Shown in pieces: positions 25,976 to 35,220 of a stretch of 64,000 nt of DNA (its first letter is position 1; every line of letters starts with the position of its first letter). The translations under genes were made by a program, and so were the position numbers. The notes under the pieces were generated by a model. The model was given only the letters and a program-made list of their open reading frames with translations, did no database searches and was not told where the DNA came from. Source of the DNA: G963677185 sp963677185 (GTDB lineage Bacteria > Bacillota > Syntrophomonadia > Syntrophomonadales > Syntrophomonadaceae); contig OY781889.1 of assembly GCA_963677185.1 (NCBI GenBank), positions 1,674,001 through 1,738,000 on the forward strand. The letters are read 5' to 3'.

Positions 25976-27679
25976 ATGAACGCTCAAGCCTCTTCAATGG
26001 AATTCCTGCCGTATTTAAGAAATCAGTCACTTCTTTATCACGAACAGTATTGCATTCAAAATGTCCTGGGTTACGGCCATTCCAGCTGGAGCTACCTGGC
26101 CCTTGACCAGAATCTCGATTTGCCAGTGGTAATCAAGGAGTTTTTCCCCCATGGCCACTGCCAGCGGGTGGCTCTGAACGGCAAGGTGTCTTTATATGAC
26201 CAGTCCAAACGCGAGTTTTTTGTGTACGGAAGCGAGAAATTCATAGAAGACGCCCGCCGCCTGGCATATTTCAATAATTACCCGGGCACTGTGAAAATAT
26301 ACAATCTCTTCAAACAGAACGGCACTATATACCTCGTAATGGAATATCAGCCCGGGCAGACCCTGGACTTGTGGCTCCAAAACGACATCGAACGCCCGGG
26401 ATGGAAAGAAAGCGTCCAAGCGCTCACTCCAGTGCTGGAAGCTCTCCAGGCAATGCATTCTGTAGGTGTAACTCGCGGTGATATCTGCCCCGAGGTTATT
26501 TATCGCTGCCAGGATGGCCGGCTGATGATGCTTGATATCAGTTCTCCCCAACTCGAAAGGCGCCAGCAAAGGCCGGTTCTGTCCCCAATTGTCGTGCCGG
26601 GGTATGCGGCTTTTGAACAACACACCAGTCCGGCTTCGTCTGGACCCTGGTCGGATGTTCATGCGGCTGCTGCCCTGCTTTTTTGGATGATCAGCGACCA
26701 GCTGGTGCCGAGTGCGCTGGAGCGGGCTGTAAATGATGCGGTGCCCGCCATGATAATGAATTGCCCGGCTGTTCCGGCCGAAGGCAAGGAGATTTTAACC
26801 CGAGGCCTGGCGTTTAAAAAGCGGGAGCGTTATTTATCCAGCCAGGAGTTTCTGGAGGGCCTGCAGCAGTCACTTCACAATGCCAGTATTTTTAACAGCA
26901 TGATGGATGGTGTTGACGGGAACGAAGCTAATATGAATCCAGAATCGATCATAGATGCCGAACAGCTGGACGACATGGCTGCTGAAGCGCTTGGCGGTGA
27001 TTATACTGAAGAGTCTTATTCAGGCAAGAGCAGGTTTGGATGGAAGCATGGCCAGGGCAGTCAAATTTATAAGAACGGCGACAAGTATAACGGCGAATGG
27101 CTCCTGGGGCGCAGACACGGGTATGGAACACTTATTTACCCCAATGGAGATCAATACAAAGGCCAGTGGAAATGGGACCGGAAAAACGGCCAGGGTACAA
27201 TGCAGCTGGCCAACGGCGACAAGTACATTGGCGAATGGAAGGATGATCAGCGCAGCGGCCAGGGCAAGGAAATCCTGGCTAACAGCGAGAGGTATGTGGG
27301 TCAGTGGAAGAACGGCAAAAGAAGCGGGCCAGGAACAGAGGTCTTTTCCAATGGGGATCGGTATGTCGGAGAATGGCTGTATGGTCTGCGCAATGGCCAG
27401 GGTACTGAAACCTTCGCCAATGGAGATAAGTATGCAGGCGAGTGGAAGGCTGACAAAAGAAACGGCCAGGGCAAGGAGTTCATGTCCAACGGCGAGCAAT
27501 ATGAAGGCGAGTTCAAGGATGGCCGCCGGCATGGCTTCGGTACGCTGAAGCTTCCCAACGGTGATGAATATGATGGCGACTGGAAAATGGGCCGCCGCCG
27601 GATCAAGGAGCCAATCTTCGAGCCCGATGGCCGATATGAGGACGATTTGTGGCGGAATCGCCGCTATTCAATACATTAG
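25976..27679 (+). CDS. Pseudokinase-MORN repeat fusion protein
   Basis: 567 aa from ATG 25976 (AGGAGGG nine bases upstream). Residues ~20-300 form a Ser/Thr-kinase-like domain: glycine loop LGYGHSSWSYLA, ATP lysine in VVIKEFF (Lys54), and PGYAAFEQ where active kinases have GYAPPEQ. The catalytic HRD.xxxxN is RGDICPEV (Asp169 kept, Asn replaced by Val174), and DFG is LDIS (Asp187 kept). It is therefore probably a pseudokinase or a very weak kinase. Residues ~350-550 hold eight MORN repeats (YxGEW...G.GT...NGD), which in other proteins bind lipids or act as rigid scaffolds. No membrane helix. Partner unknown. Confidence 0.88.
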   Translation: MNAQASSMEFLPYLRNQSLLYHEQYCIQNVLGYGHSSWSYLALDQNLDLPVVIKEFFPHGHCQRVALNGKVSLYDQSKREFFVYGSEKFIEDARRLAYFNNYPGTVKIYNLFKQNGTIYLVMEYQPGQTLDLWLQNDIERPGWKESVQALTPVLEALQAMHSVGVTRGDICPEVIYRCQDGRLMMLDISSPQLERRQQRPVLSPIVVPGYAAFEQHTSPASSGPWSDVHAAAALLFWMISDQLVPSALERAVNDAVPAMIMNCPAVPAEGKEILTRGLAFKKRERYLSSQEFLEGLQQSLHNASIFNSMMDGVDGNEANMNPESIIDAEQLDDMAAEALGGDYTEESYSGKSRFGWKHGQGSQIYKNGDKYNGEWLLGRRHGYGTLIYPNGDQYKGQWKWDRKNGQGTMQLANGDKYIGEWKDDQRSGQGKEILANSERYVGQWKNGKRSGPGTEVFSNGDRYVGEWLYGLRNGQGTETFANGDKYAGEWKADKRNGQGKEFMSNGEQYEGEFKDGRRHGFGTLKLPNGDEYDGDWKMGRRRIKEPIFEPDGRYEDDLWRNRRYSIH

Positions 27680-27700
27680 AAGCAGAATCCAAAAACACGC

Positions 27701-27901
27701 CTTCTCTGGCCAACAGCCGGAGAGGGCCGTAATGTGTTGACAAAGTCAGACTGATGAGAAAACGCGAAGGTCGCGTTATGAGCAAAGGCCGCGATTGAGG
27801 CGTACTCAACGTACGTTGATTGAGCGGTCTTTGTGATATGACGATGAGATTCGCTTTTGTCACCGGTCTGAGCCCCCCTCTAGCTAACAGCCGGAGGGGG
27901 G
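27701..27901. repeat. Nested palindromic element between two genes
   Basis: Two hairpins with related loops (27701-27727 and 27873-27901, both containing AACAGCCGGAG) enclose a 134-bp block with nested inverted repeats. Outer arms CAGACTGATGA (27747) / TCACCGGTCTG (27860); middle arms CAAAGGCCGC (27783) / GCGGTCTTTG (27824), one mismatch; inner perfect palindrome TCAACGTACGTTGA (27806-27819). The right outer arm with GATGAGATTCGCTTTTG matches the palindrome at mazF. It may be a terminator pair, a MITE-like element or a structured RNA. Confidence 0.6.
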
Positions 27902-27945
27902 CGTCCAGTGCCAATTCATGCGCAGTGCTCGGTCAGTCCACGATG

Positions 27946-29739
27946 CTAGTCAATCGTAAAGGCCGGGCTGGCATCCCGGTTCAGACCGGTCAGAGTCCTG
28001 ACCACCACGGTGTAGTCTGAACCAGCCTCAAGGCTTGTGGGCGGCTTATAGGTGCACGATCCGCTGCCGCCGAAAAGGTTCAAGCAGGGGATGAGCCCGA
28101 TGCTTTTAACCTGTTCTCCGTCTTTGCACAGGCTGACTTGAACCAGGCCCAGGAAGATTCCATAATCCCAGGTGATGGTCTGCGAAGCACCCCTGGTCCA
28201 GGTGTCGCCAGAAGAAGGAGAGGTTAACGACAGGAGCCCGAAACCGTTGTCGTTATCGTCGTCATCGTCATCGTCATTGTCTTCTTCCACGATGCAGAAG
28301 CTTTCGCTGTAGGCGACGATAGATGAACTGGCTGCTCCGCCAATCATTACCTGGTAGTTGTCTCCAGCGCTCAAGCTGGTGGGTACTTTCCACCGGAAGA
28401 GTCCGGCATCAGGATCCACGTTGCTGGCTATGGTTTTAACAGCACTTCCATTCTGAAGCAGAGTTATTGTCAGGTCGCCGGTATCTCCGGCAGCGGTCCA
28501 GCTGATATTCTGGCTTTGACCGATGACCGCCTCGGTGTTGGCATCAGGGGAACTGATACTGATGCTGGCAGCAGCCTTTGAACAGCTGAAATTCAGTGTG
28601 CTGGACGCAGCGGTGAAATCGATATAAGCGGGAGTATATGCGTATCCGCTGGCTGACGGGGTTACCCGGTAGGATGTTCCTTCTTCAAAGCCGGTCTGAG
28701 TCCAGGAACCGGCAGAGTCGGTGCTGGTTGAAGCTGGCAGATTGCCGGTGCCGCTGATTCTGGAAAAAGTGAGAGCTGTTGCCGGGAGAGAGGTAATAGC
28801 AGCGTCAGCAGTTACGGTTCCAGATACTGCAAAGGGTTCACCAGCAGGTTCATCTACGATATCTACCATTTCGATGGCTTCCAGCATTTCACTATCGGCA
28901 TAATCATAGCTTATCCAGCCGTAGCCGCCATCGCCCCAGGCTGTGCCCCAGGAGTTGATGAATTTGAATGCGCCGGTTCCGTCTGAAGTCATGTGATTGT
29001 CGTCATAACCGACCAGGCAGATGGAATGACTGCCTGCGTAGTTATTAGAACTGATGTCAGAAGCATTAATTTCGCCGCTCCCGTCCCAGCCGGTATTCCA
29101 GTACACTTCGACACCTGCCTGGATCGGGCCGTTTGCCAGGGCGCTTTTCAAGTTGTCCTGATTGTCCACATTCAAGGATGACCAGCTGGCTTCCTTAAAT
29201 AAAGCCGCCCGCACCTTTTGTTCGCTGCTGGGCTGGGTAGAGCAGTCTGAGTCATAATATGGGAAATCGTCCAGGGTGTCACAACCCTGGGCTACCAGCA
29301 TGTTGGCGGCGTCAACCGGAGACATGCCCTGGTCATAGCCCTGGGCAGACTGGTTGTAAATATAGGCGGGACTGAACAGGTGATCAGAAGATACTAATCC
29401 CCAGTTGCGCTCCTGCTGTTCCTGGTAGCTTTTATAGGCGTAGGCCATGGACCAGCCGACACAGCTGCCCTGGTCGCCCTGGTCTCCCGGTTCCGGCAAA
29501 TATTCGGACCAGTCGATCGAGGCGGGGAGCTCTGCTGCCATGGTGGGACCGACTTCGGGCACGGTTTGATGCCGTGACAAAGCGGTCTTGTCGGCGCTGT
29601 CAATTACCAGTCCCAGCTGGTAACTGGGGCGGGCAGAAGCCGTACTGGCCGGGAATGCCGGCATAAACGACAGGGCGAAGAAAAGCAGAGCCAAAAATAT
29701 AACGGGTGCTCGGTGGAATTTGGGATTGACTTTGTGCAT
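27946..29739 (-). CDS. Secreted papain-family (C1) cysteine protease with two C-terminal beta domains
   Basis: 597 aa with a signal peptide (~10-36). The protease domain (~70-300) has the full C1 triad: Cys93 in GDQGSCVGW, His238 in AGSHSICLVGYDD and Asn262 in FINSWGTAWGDGGYGW. Next is a carboxypeptidase-regulatory-like beta domain (~310-385). Two repeats resembling the KRE9/KNH (Ser-Thr-rich GPI-anchored) domain follow: ISSPDANTEAVIGQSQNISW and LTSPSSGDTWTRGASQTITW, separated by a poly-Asp linker (EEDNDDDDDDDNDNG). Start ATG 29739 has AAGGAGG upstream. Extracellular protein degradation or wall-associated processing is likely. No cell-wall anchor is visible, so the end domains may bind the surface. 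Confidence 0.9.
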   Translation of the reverse strand: MHKVNPKFHRAPVIFLALLFFALSFMPAFPASTASARPSYQLGLVIDSADKTALSRHQTVPEVGPTMAAELPASIDWSEYLPEPGDQGDQGSCVGWSMAYAYKSYQEQQERNWGLVSSDHLFSPAYIYNQSAQGYDQGMSPVDAANMLVAQGCDTLDDFPYYDSDCSTQPSSEQKVRAALFKEASWSSLNVDNQDNLKSALANGPIQAGVEVYWNTGWDGSGEINASDISSNNYAGSHSICLVGYDDNHMTSDGTGAFKFINSWGTAWGDGGYGWISYDYADSEMLEAIEMVDIVDEPAGEPFAVSGTVTADAAITSLPATALTFSRISGTGNLPASTSTDSAGSWTQTGFEEGTSYRVTPSASGYAYTPAYIDFTAASSTLNFSCSKAAASISISSPDANTEAVIGQSQNISWTAAGDTGDLTITLLQNGSAVKTIASNVDPDAGLFRWKVPTSLSAGDNYQVMIGGAASSSIVAYSESFCIVEEDNDDDDDDDNDNGFGLLSLTSPSSGDTWTRGASQTITWDYGIFLGLVQVSLCKDGEQVKSIGLIPCLNLFGGSGSCTYKPPTSLEAGSDYTVVVRTLTGLNRDASPAFTID

Positions 29740-30250
29740 GTGAAAACCTCCTTCTAGATAATTTCAAGCCTGAATACTGTCAGCCTGGCTGGTGTCCAAG
29801 CGCTGGAGCATGAGCATTTTGGCACTTGAGGCGTTGAAGCGGAAGGACCAGGTGTTCTGTTAGCCGGTCCTAAACAGGCTCCTATTGAAATCATATCCAC
29901 GCGGGAGGTTATGAACCATGCATCAGCAATCACGTTTACATGATATTTCACTGATTGAGCAAAAGCTGGGATGAAAACGATTAAGCAGTTTCAATTGTCG
30001 CATAGTTTAGATTTCCGAAAGCTCAATACTTTGTTACAATGGATACATCAACATTTGCAGTACTATTTTGCATATCTAAAAATGTCGCATCGGTGGTTCC
30101 GGATGAACGAACAGGTCGGCCACAGAAGCCAGCGGAAGCTTTTTCATATCAGACACTCGAACAGCTCAGCAATTGCCCGCGTGATTACATAGCGGCCTGG
30201 ATTGATGGGCCAACCCAAAATGATCACAACTGTGCAAAGGAGGGGTCATA
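29740..30250. other. Intergenic region between protease and alcohol dehydrogenase
   Basis: About 510 bp. Open frames of 60-75 codons exist on the plus strand (29971-30257) but have no ribosome sites, and their products look random. A GGGAGG followed by two overlapping frames of 10-18 codons near 29910-29975 could be a leader peptide; I do not count it as a gene. Confidence 0.4.
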
Positions 30251-31420
30251 TTGTTGAATCAGCCTATGGTGCTGGATTTGCGCAAGTTTGTCGCCCCGGA
30301 ATTTGTGTTTGGCCTGGATGCCCGTTTTCTGGCCGGAAGATACGGCAGGAACCTGGGGGTGCGCAGGGTTTTGGTCGTTACCGATCCCGGAATCGTAAAT
30401 GCAGGATGGGCAGGTGATGTTATCAGCAGCCTCCATGATGCAGGGATTCAGTATGCTGTTTTTGACCGGGTCGGCTCCGATCCCAGTTCAGAAGATGTAA
30501 TGGATGGCGCACAGATGTATGCAAGCGAGGGATGTAACGCCATCGTCGCCGTCGGAGGTGGAAGCCCTATGGACTGCGCCAAGGGCATTGGCATTGTGAG
30601 CTCTAACAAACGCCATATATCCGAATTCGAAGGCGCAGACCAGGTGCCTGTTCCTGGTCCGCCGCTAATCTGCGTACCGACCACTGCCGGCAGTTCAGCG
30701 GAGATATCCCAGTTTGCTGTAATCACCGATAAGCAGCGGAAAATTAAGATGGCGATTGCCAGTAAAAGCATGGTTCCTGATGCTGCTTTGCTTGATCCCC
30801 GAACCCTGGTTTCAAATCCGCCGCATCTTTCAGCCTGCGCGGGGATGGATGCCCTCTCCCACGCAGTTGAAGCCTATGTTTCCAATGCCAGTTCAGCCAT
30901 CACAGATTTACATGCCCTTGAGGCTATCCGAATAATTTCCGGCCATCTGCTGCCTTCGATTCAAAACCCGGGTGATTTGCAGTTGCGCGGGAAAATGATG
31001 CATGGAAGCCTGCTGGCTGGAATGGCCTTTTCCAATGCCATTTTGGGTGCAGTACACGCTATGGCCCACAGCCTGGGAGGATTAATAGATCTGCCGCATG
31101 GAGAGTGCAAAGCAATTTTATTGCGGCATGTGATTGCCGCCAACTTTGAGGCGGTTCCCGAACGATACGTTTCTATCGGTGAGATAATGGGCCTTTCATT
31201 GCAAGGCAAACCCCGGGATGAAAGCAAGGCGTCCATACTTGAAGCTTTTTATCAGCTTCAAAGGTCGGTTGGTATGGACCGCAGCCTGAAAAGCTTCGGG
31301 GTAGAAAAGAAAGATCTGGCGGATATGGCGCGCAAGGCAGTTGACAATGTTTGTATGGCAACGAACCCCAGGGAGCTTTGCGCCAGTGAAATAGAGGAGA
31401 TATATGAGCGGGCGTTGTGA
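30251..31420 (+). CDS. Iron-containing alcohol dehydrogenase
   Basis: 389-aa group III (Fe-dependent) alcohol dehydrogenase. NAD(P) binding: VGGGSPMDCAKG at 101-112 and PTTAGSSAE. Iron ligands by position: Asp200 and His204 (MDALSHAVEAY), His269 (AVHAMAHSLGG) and His283 (LPHGECKA). It interconverts alcohols and aldehydes in the cytoplasm; the substrate cannot be read from sequence. Start is TTG at 30251 behind AAAGGAGGGG, with a second TTG at 30254 as alternative. Its last 17 bases overlap the start of a diguanylate cyclase gene, so the two are translated together. Confidence 0.93.
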   Translation: MLNQPMVLDLRKFVAPEFVFGLDARFLAGRYGRNLGVRRVLVVTDPGIVNAGWAGDVISSLHDAGIQYAVFDRVGSDPSSEDVMDGAQMYASEGCNAIVAVGGGSPMDCAKGIGIVSSNKRHISEFEGADQVPVPGPPLICVPTTAGSSAEISQFAVITDKQRKIKMAIASKSMVPDAALLDPRTLVSNPPHLSACAGMDALSHAVEAYVSNASSAITDLHALEAIRIISGHLLPSIQNPGDLQLRGKMMHGSLLAGMAFSNAILGAVHAMAHSLGGLIDLPHGECKAILLRHVIAANFEAVPERYVSIGEIMGLSLQGKPRDESKASILEAFYQLQRSVGMDRSLKSFGVEKKDLADMARKAVDNVCMATNPRELCASEIEEIYERAL

Positions 31421-32561
31421 TAAAAGCAATAAAAAGGCTTTACTAAGAGAAAAGCTCATTGGCCTTGGTGAACAGTCCATGCGCAAAAGCTATTATCCTG
31501 AGCTGCAGCAGCGTTTGGCCGAACTGGAAAGGTTCAAATCCCTCCTGGATCAGAGCAACGATGCAATATTCCTGGTGCAGCTGCCCCATGAATGCTTTGT
31601 TGATATCAACGAATCGGCCTGCCGCTTGCTGGGCTATTCCCGCACAGAAATATTGCAGATGCGCATGTATCAGCTGGCAGACATTTCCGCCTCCCGTTTC
31701 TTCAATGCCAGCGGGCTGTATGCTGATTATTCCAGCGACGGCGATTATGAGATATTGACTACTACCCTGCGTGGGCGTGCTGATACCAGTATTCCAGTGG
31801 AAATGACCATTCGGCTGGCCCATTCAGATGAAGGCGTCTACGCGGTCGTTGTTTCCCGCGATATAACCGACCGCAAGCGGGTGGAGGAACGCCTGCGCAT
31901 CCTTAACGCCGAGCTGGAGCAGCGGGTTATGGAACGCACTGAACAGCTGGCGATGACTAATTTTACCCTGACCGAACAAATCAAGGAGCGCACCCGGATG
32001 GAACAGGAGCTGCTGGTCAGCTATCAGGCCATAGAAGCTGTGAACCAGCAGCTGCACAAGGCCAACGAGGATCTGGAGCGCATGGCTTCCACTGACCGGC
32101 TTACCGGAGCCTGGAACCGGCGTTATTTCGAAAAACAGGCCGATCATGAAATGGTGCGCGCCCAGCGTTATAAAGAGTACTGCTCGATTATTATGCTGGA
32201 TATAGATCATTTTAAAAATGTCAACGATGTTTTCGGCCACCTGGTCGGGGACCTGATTTTGTTCGAACTGGCCCAGTTGCTGCAGGATAACCTGCGCAAG
32301 GCGGATTGTCTGGCCCGGTGGGGCGGGGAGGAGTTCGTAGTGCTGGCGCCTCATTTGCGAGCCAAAGAAGCAATGGAACTGGCCGAAAAACTCAGAAGCC
32401 TGGTTGAGGTCCACGAATTTCCAGAAGTGGGCAGGATGACAGTTAGCGCCGGTGTGGCCGAGTTTCGCCCTGGAATATCACTGAACAAGTGGATTAAATC
32501 ATCAGATGACGCCCTGTACCGGGCCAAGACCACAGGCAGGAATTGTGTTCAATTGGGATGA
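31404..32561 (+). CDS. PAS-GGDEF diguanylate cyclase
   Basis: 385 aa, soluble. A PAS domain (~42-155) is followed by a long coiled coil (~155-228) and a GGDEF domain (~229-385). The active site is GGEEF (307-311) and the inhibitory site RKAD (298-301) lies exactly five residues before it, so the enzyme should make c-di-GMP and be feedback-inhibited. The PAS domain may sense a small molecule or redox state. Start overlaps the alcohol dehydrogenase gene, an unusual pairing that may link its sensing to that metabolism. It ends 10 bp from the convergent lipM-like gene. Confidence 0.92.
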   Translation: MSGRCDKSNKKALLREKLIGLGEQSMRKSYYPELQQRLAELERFKSLLDQSNDAIFLVQLPHECFVDINESACRLLGYSRTEILQMRMYQLADISASRFFNASGLYADYSSDGDYEILTTTLRGRADTSIPVEMTIRLAHSDEGVYAVVVSRDITDRKRVEERLRILNAELEQRVMERTEQLAMTNFTLTEQIKERTRMEQELLVSYQAIEAVNQQLHKANEDLERMASTDRLTGAWNRRYFEKQADHEMVRAQRYKEYCSIIMLDIDHFKNVNDVFGHLVGDLILFELAQLLQDNLRKADCLARWGGEEFVVLAPHLRAKEAMELAEKLRSLVEVHEFPEVGRMTVSAGVAEFRPGISLNKWIKSSDDALYRAKTTGRNCVQLG

Positions 32562-32571
32562 GGGCGATCAG

Positions 32572-33294
32572 CTAGACGGGCTTCCGCTCCAGGAGCTTAA
32601 AATCAGCCTTCAGAGCTTCCCGAAAGCCTTCAACAATAGCTGCGGTAACTTCTTCAAAAGGCAGTTCTCTACCCAGGACTTTTTCCAGGCAGGTAGCGTT
32701 TCCCGGTATGAATGTATCGGGCAGGTCTTTGATATTCAGACTGCCTGCGATAATAGCTGCTTCTTTAATCTGAATGGAGCCATGCTGAAGAATAACATCT
32801 CCCTGGCGGCACTGGGCGCTGCCGATCAGCTTCTGCCCCTGCCAGGTGAGATCGGTGGGGGTGGACTGCTGAAAACAGCTGACCGGGCGGTGCTCGTTAG
32901 GGATGTTATGACCGTATCCCACCGTCAGGCCCAGGCGCTTCAGGCCAAATATAATTCCCTGGCACAAATAGGCATAGGACGAAAGCAGTTCATACGGGAC
33001 ATCGATACCGGCCCTGCTGACGATACTGTAGCTCAAGTCTCCTCCGTGCAATACCGCACCTCCGCCGGTGCAGCGCTTAACTATGCTTATGTCGGCCAAT
33101 TCATCGGCAGCCATGCCCAGCATACCGGTATCCTGGAAATGGCCCAGCGATATCGCCGGTTTCTTCCACGAATACAGGCGCAAAACCGGCAGCTCATGAC
33201 CCTCGTGGCCGAAATCGCCAAGCAGGGTTTCGTCAACCGCCATGTTCCATTCGGCTTCTCCTGGAGGATCAATTATAAGGCGCCACTGTTTCAA
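32572..33294 (-). CDS. lipM: LipM-like octanoyltransferase / lipoate-protein ligase A family
   Basis: 240 aa of the biotin/lipoate A/B ligase fold. Seen: the RCTGGGAVLHGGDLSYS loop, Cys140 in PVSCFQQ, where Bacillus LipM has its acyl-thioester cysteine, and KLIGSAQCRQGDVILQHGSI with the conserved Lys155. The cysteine favours the octanoyl-ACP:GcvH transferase LipM over an ATP-using ligase LplA. It would start lipoate synthesis on GcvH or 2-oxoacid dehydrogenases. ATG start with GGAGGATAC upstream. No lipA or gcvH nearby. Confidence 0.85.
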   Translation of the reverse strand: MKQWRLIIDPPGEAEWNMAVDETLLGDFGHEGHELPVLRLYSWKKPAISLGHFQDTGMLGMAADELADISIVKRCTGGGAVLHGGDLSYSIVSRAGIDVPYELLSSYAYLCQGIIFGLKRLGLTVGYGHNIPNEHRPVSCFQQSTPTDLTWQGQKLIGSAQCRQGDVILQHGSIQIKEAAIIAGSLNIKDLPDTFIPGNATCLEKVLGRELPFEEVTAAIVEGFREALKADFKLLERKPV

Positions 33295-33539
33295 ATTTGT
33301 ATCCTCCCTCTAAAAGCATGGTACAAAGGCCGGCAGCATTTTCTCTTAACCCCGGTATAACCCCACATTTAATTATAGCATTAGAATCTTTGGAAGCATG
33401 TGAAAGCATTCTTAAAGCACACCGGTAATTCACCGTTCAATCAGGAAATGATCTGGCAGCGAAGGGCCAATAACTAAGGGTTAATATTGAAAATAGCCAG
33501 CCGGCCAATAATCAGTACAATAAAAATTCGTCAGGTTTA

Positions 33540-35021
33540 TTATGTTCTGCGCACAATATTCAGGCAAAAATCCCGTATAAATGAGCGATCTGAAGTATTC
33601 AGACCGGCTTCAGCGAATACAATTTCATCAATACTTGCTACGGCCGTACTGTCAGCGTTAGCTCCATGCTCACGGCTCATTGCCCAGGCTTCCTGGGCCA
33701 GCTGGCCCATTTGTTCCCGGGCGAAAGCTCCGAATGGCAAGAGCGGCACATTGGCGATATAGCCGGAAGTTACCATATTTGTACGAATCAGCACACCCCG
33801 GATGAAATATGTGGCAAGAGAGCTGTTGAGATAAGCCAGAAGCCACCAGAGCATGTGCTCGTCGCAGAATATGCCGGTGTTAACCCCGAAGGTGGATCCG
33901 GGCGGCAGGTAGCAGGCGCCAAACGCCACTCCCATTGAGGAGCAGGTTATGCCTTCTCGGAACAGATAGTCTTTATTGCGGACTATGAAAGTGGGTGTAC
34001 TGTGGCTGATTTCCAGAAAGGCGCCGGGAAGGAATCCGTCAGGTTCGGAGTGGAAGCGCCGGGTGCCGGGATTTTTATAAAAAGGAACAGAAAAGTACTC
34101 ATCCCGGCTGCGAGACAGGAATTTTTTATCATTGCCTGTGGAAATGCCGGTCAGGCAGCGGGCTGCATCCCCGAGGCGCGGGCAATCGAATAAGGACCGG
34201 ACCGCGGGCGGGCAATCGATTACAAACTGGTTGCAGTTGAGACTGGTGCTCAAAGCCAGCTGGTCCTGCCGGGTCTCCTTGAAATCCCCGGCTTCCAAAT
34301 GTTGTTTTAACAGGCTCTGGTTGAGCGGCCGGTTAAGGGTTTTAACCGTACACTGAAGCCGGGTGGTTTTTTCCAGGATCATGATGCAGGTTCTGACCTC
34401 TGCCTTCTGGTTGAGAAAGAGATCGGTAGAGCACAGGATTAAATAGTGGATAGCGCATTTATCCAGGATCTTTTTACGCAAAGGCGCATGCATCCGGGCG
34501 GTCAGAAATGAATCGTGGACGATTAGCCCGATAAGGGCCTTCTCTCTGGCACAGTCTATAAGGGCGGACAGAAACATGGCATACATGTTCAAAACGCCGA
34601 TACCGCCGAAAAGATTCTCTAACACAGGTTTGTTACGGGCAATATAATCGCCCTCATGGCAGTTGTAAGGGGGGTTGGCGATGTAATAATCATAGTCAAG
34701 AGCGGGCATGTGCTCTCCGGTCTTATTTCCCGAGCAGTGGTCGGCAAAGAGCTTGATGAAGTCGGCCTGGAGATAGTTCGATTTCGAATAACCGCCATAG
34801 TCTACAATGTCCATAGAATCAATGCTTTTGCCGGCCCGGTGGAATGCGTCGCACATCTCTTCGCGTCCCACGCAGGGGTCCAGTACGCTATGCCCAGAAG
34901 GATTGATTTCCAGCATTGTGGCAGTAATAAAATCAGCGATGAAGCCGGGGGTGGAGTAGTATCCAGGACCTCGACGATCGTTTCCCGTCTGATCCAGCAC
35001 GACTTTGGGGTGACGTCCCAC
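33540..35021 (-). CDS. Solitary N6-adenine DNA methyltransferase (gamma-type order)
   Basis: About 493 aa. Numbering from the longer frame (TTG 35057), motif I is VLDPCVGREE (58-67), where most enzymes have DPxxGSG, and motif IV is IANPPYN (126-132), the NPPY of adenine-N6 methyltransferases. The C-terminal half (from ~260) carries the target-recognition-like part, ending in NVPLLPF. GTG 35021 after TTGGAGG is the likely start. The overall look is TaqI/Eco57I-like. No endonuclease or specificity gene is adjacent, so it is an orphan enzyme or a split type II system. It lies 2.5 kb from a second orphan methyltransferase. Confidence 0.85.
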   Translation of the reverse strand: MGRHPKVVLDQTGNDRRGPGYYSTPGFIADFITATMLEINPSGHSVLDPCVGREEMCDAFHRAGKSIDSMDIVDYGGYSKSNYLQADFIKLFADHCSGNKTGEHMPALDYDYYIANPPYNCHEGDYIARNKPVLENLFGGIGVLNMYAMFLSALIDCAREKALIGLIVHDSFLTARMHAPLRKKILDKCAIHYLILCSTDLFLNQKAEVRTCIMILEKTTRLQCTVKTLNRPLNQSLLKQHLEAGDFKETRQDQLALSTSLNCNQFVIDCPPAVRSLFDCPRLGDAARCLTGISTGNDKKFLSRSRDEYFSVPFYKNPGTRRFHSEPDGFLPGAFLEISHSTPTFIVRNKDYLFREGITCSSMGVAFGACYLPPGSTFGVNTGIFCDEHMLWWLLAYLNSSLATYFIRGVLIRTNMVTSGYIANVPLLPFGAFAREQMGQLAQEAWAMSREHGANADSTAVASIDEIVFAEAGLNTSDRSFIRDFCLNIVRRT

Positions 35022-35194
35022 TTGCTGTTCCTCCAAGGCAATAATATTTAACTGCAATCCGGTGTTTATAACCGGCTGGTCCAGAGCAAACCCTGGTTAA
35101 TTCTAACCGAATGAGCACGCCCGTGCCAAGGCTTTGTTCCTGGCTAATCTACTGGATGAAATCCCAATACGTGTTCTGTTCAGGTATGAAGATG

Positions 35195-35200
35195 TATAAT
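35195..35200 (+). promoter_or_regulatory. Candidate -10 box of the FN3/stalk-domain gene
   Basis: TATAAT 20 bp upstream of the start codon at 35221; no good -35 hexamer at the usual distance. It overlaps the ribosome-site region closely, so the leader would be very short. Confidence 0.35.
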
Positions 35201-35220
35201 GAAACAAAGGAGGGATGCAC

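Noticed and set aside
29971..30257. Two overlapping plus-strand frames of 72-73 codons
   Set aside because: No ribosome sites and no protein-like pattern; they lie in the leader of the alcohol dehydrogenase gene.
31404..31420. Possible frameshift between the alcohol dehydrogenase and cyclase genes
   Set aside because: Both proteins are complete with normal ends; the 17-bp overlap is ordinary translational coupling.
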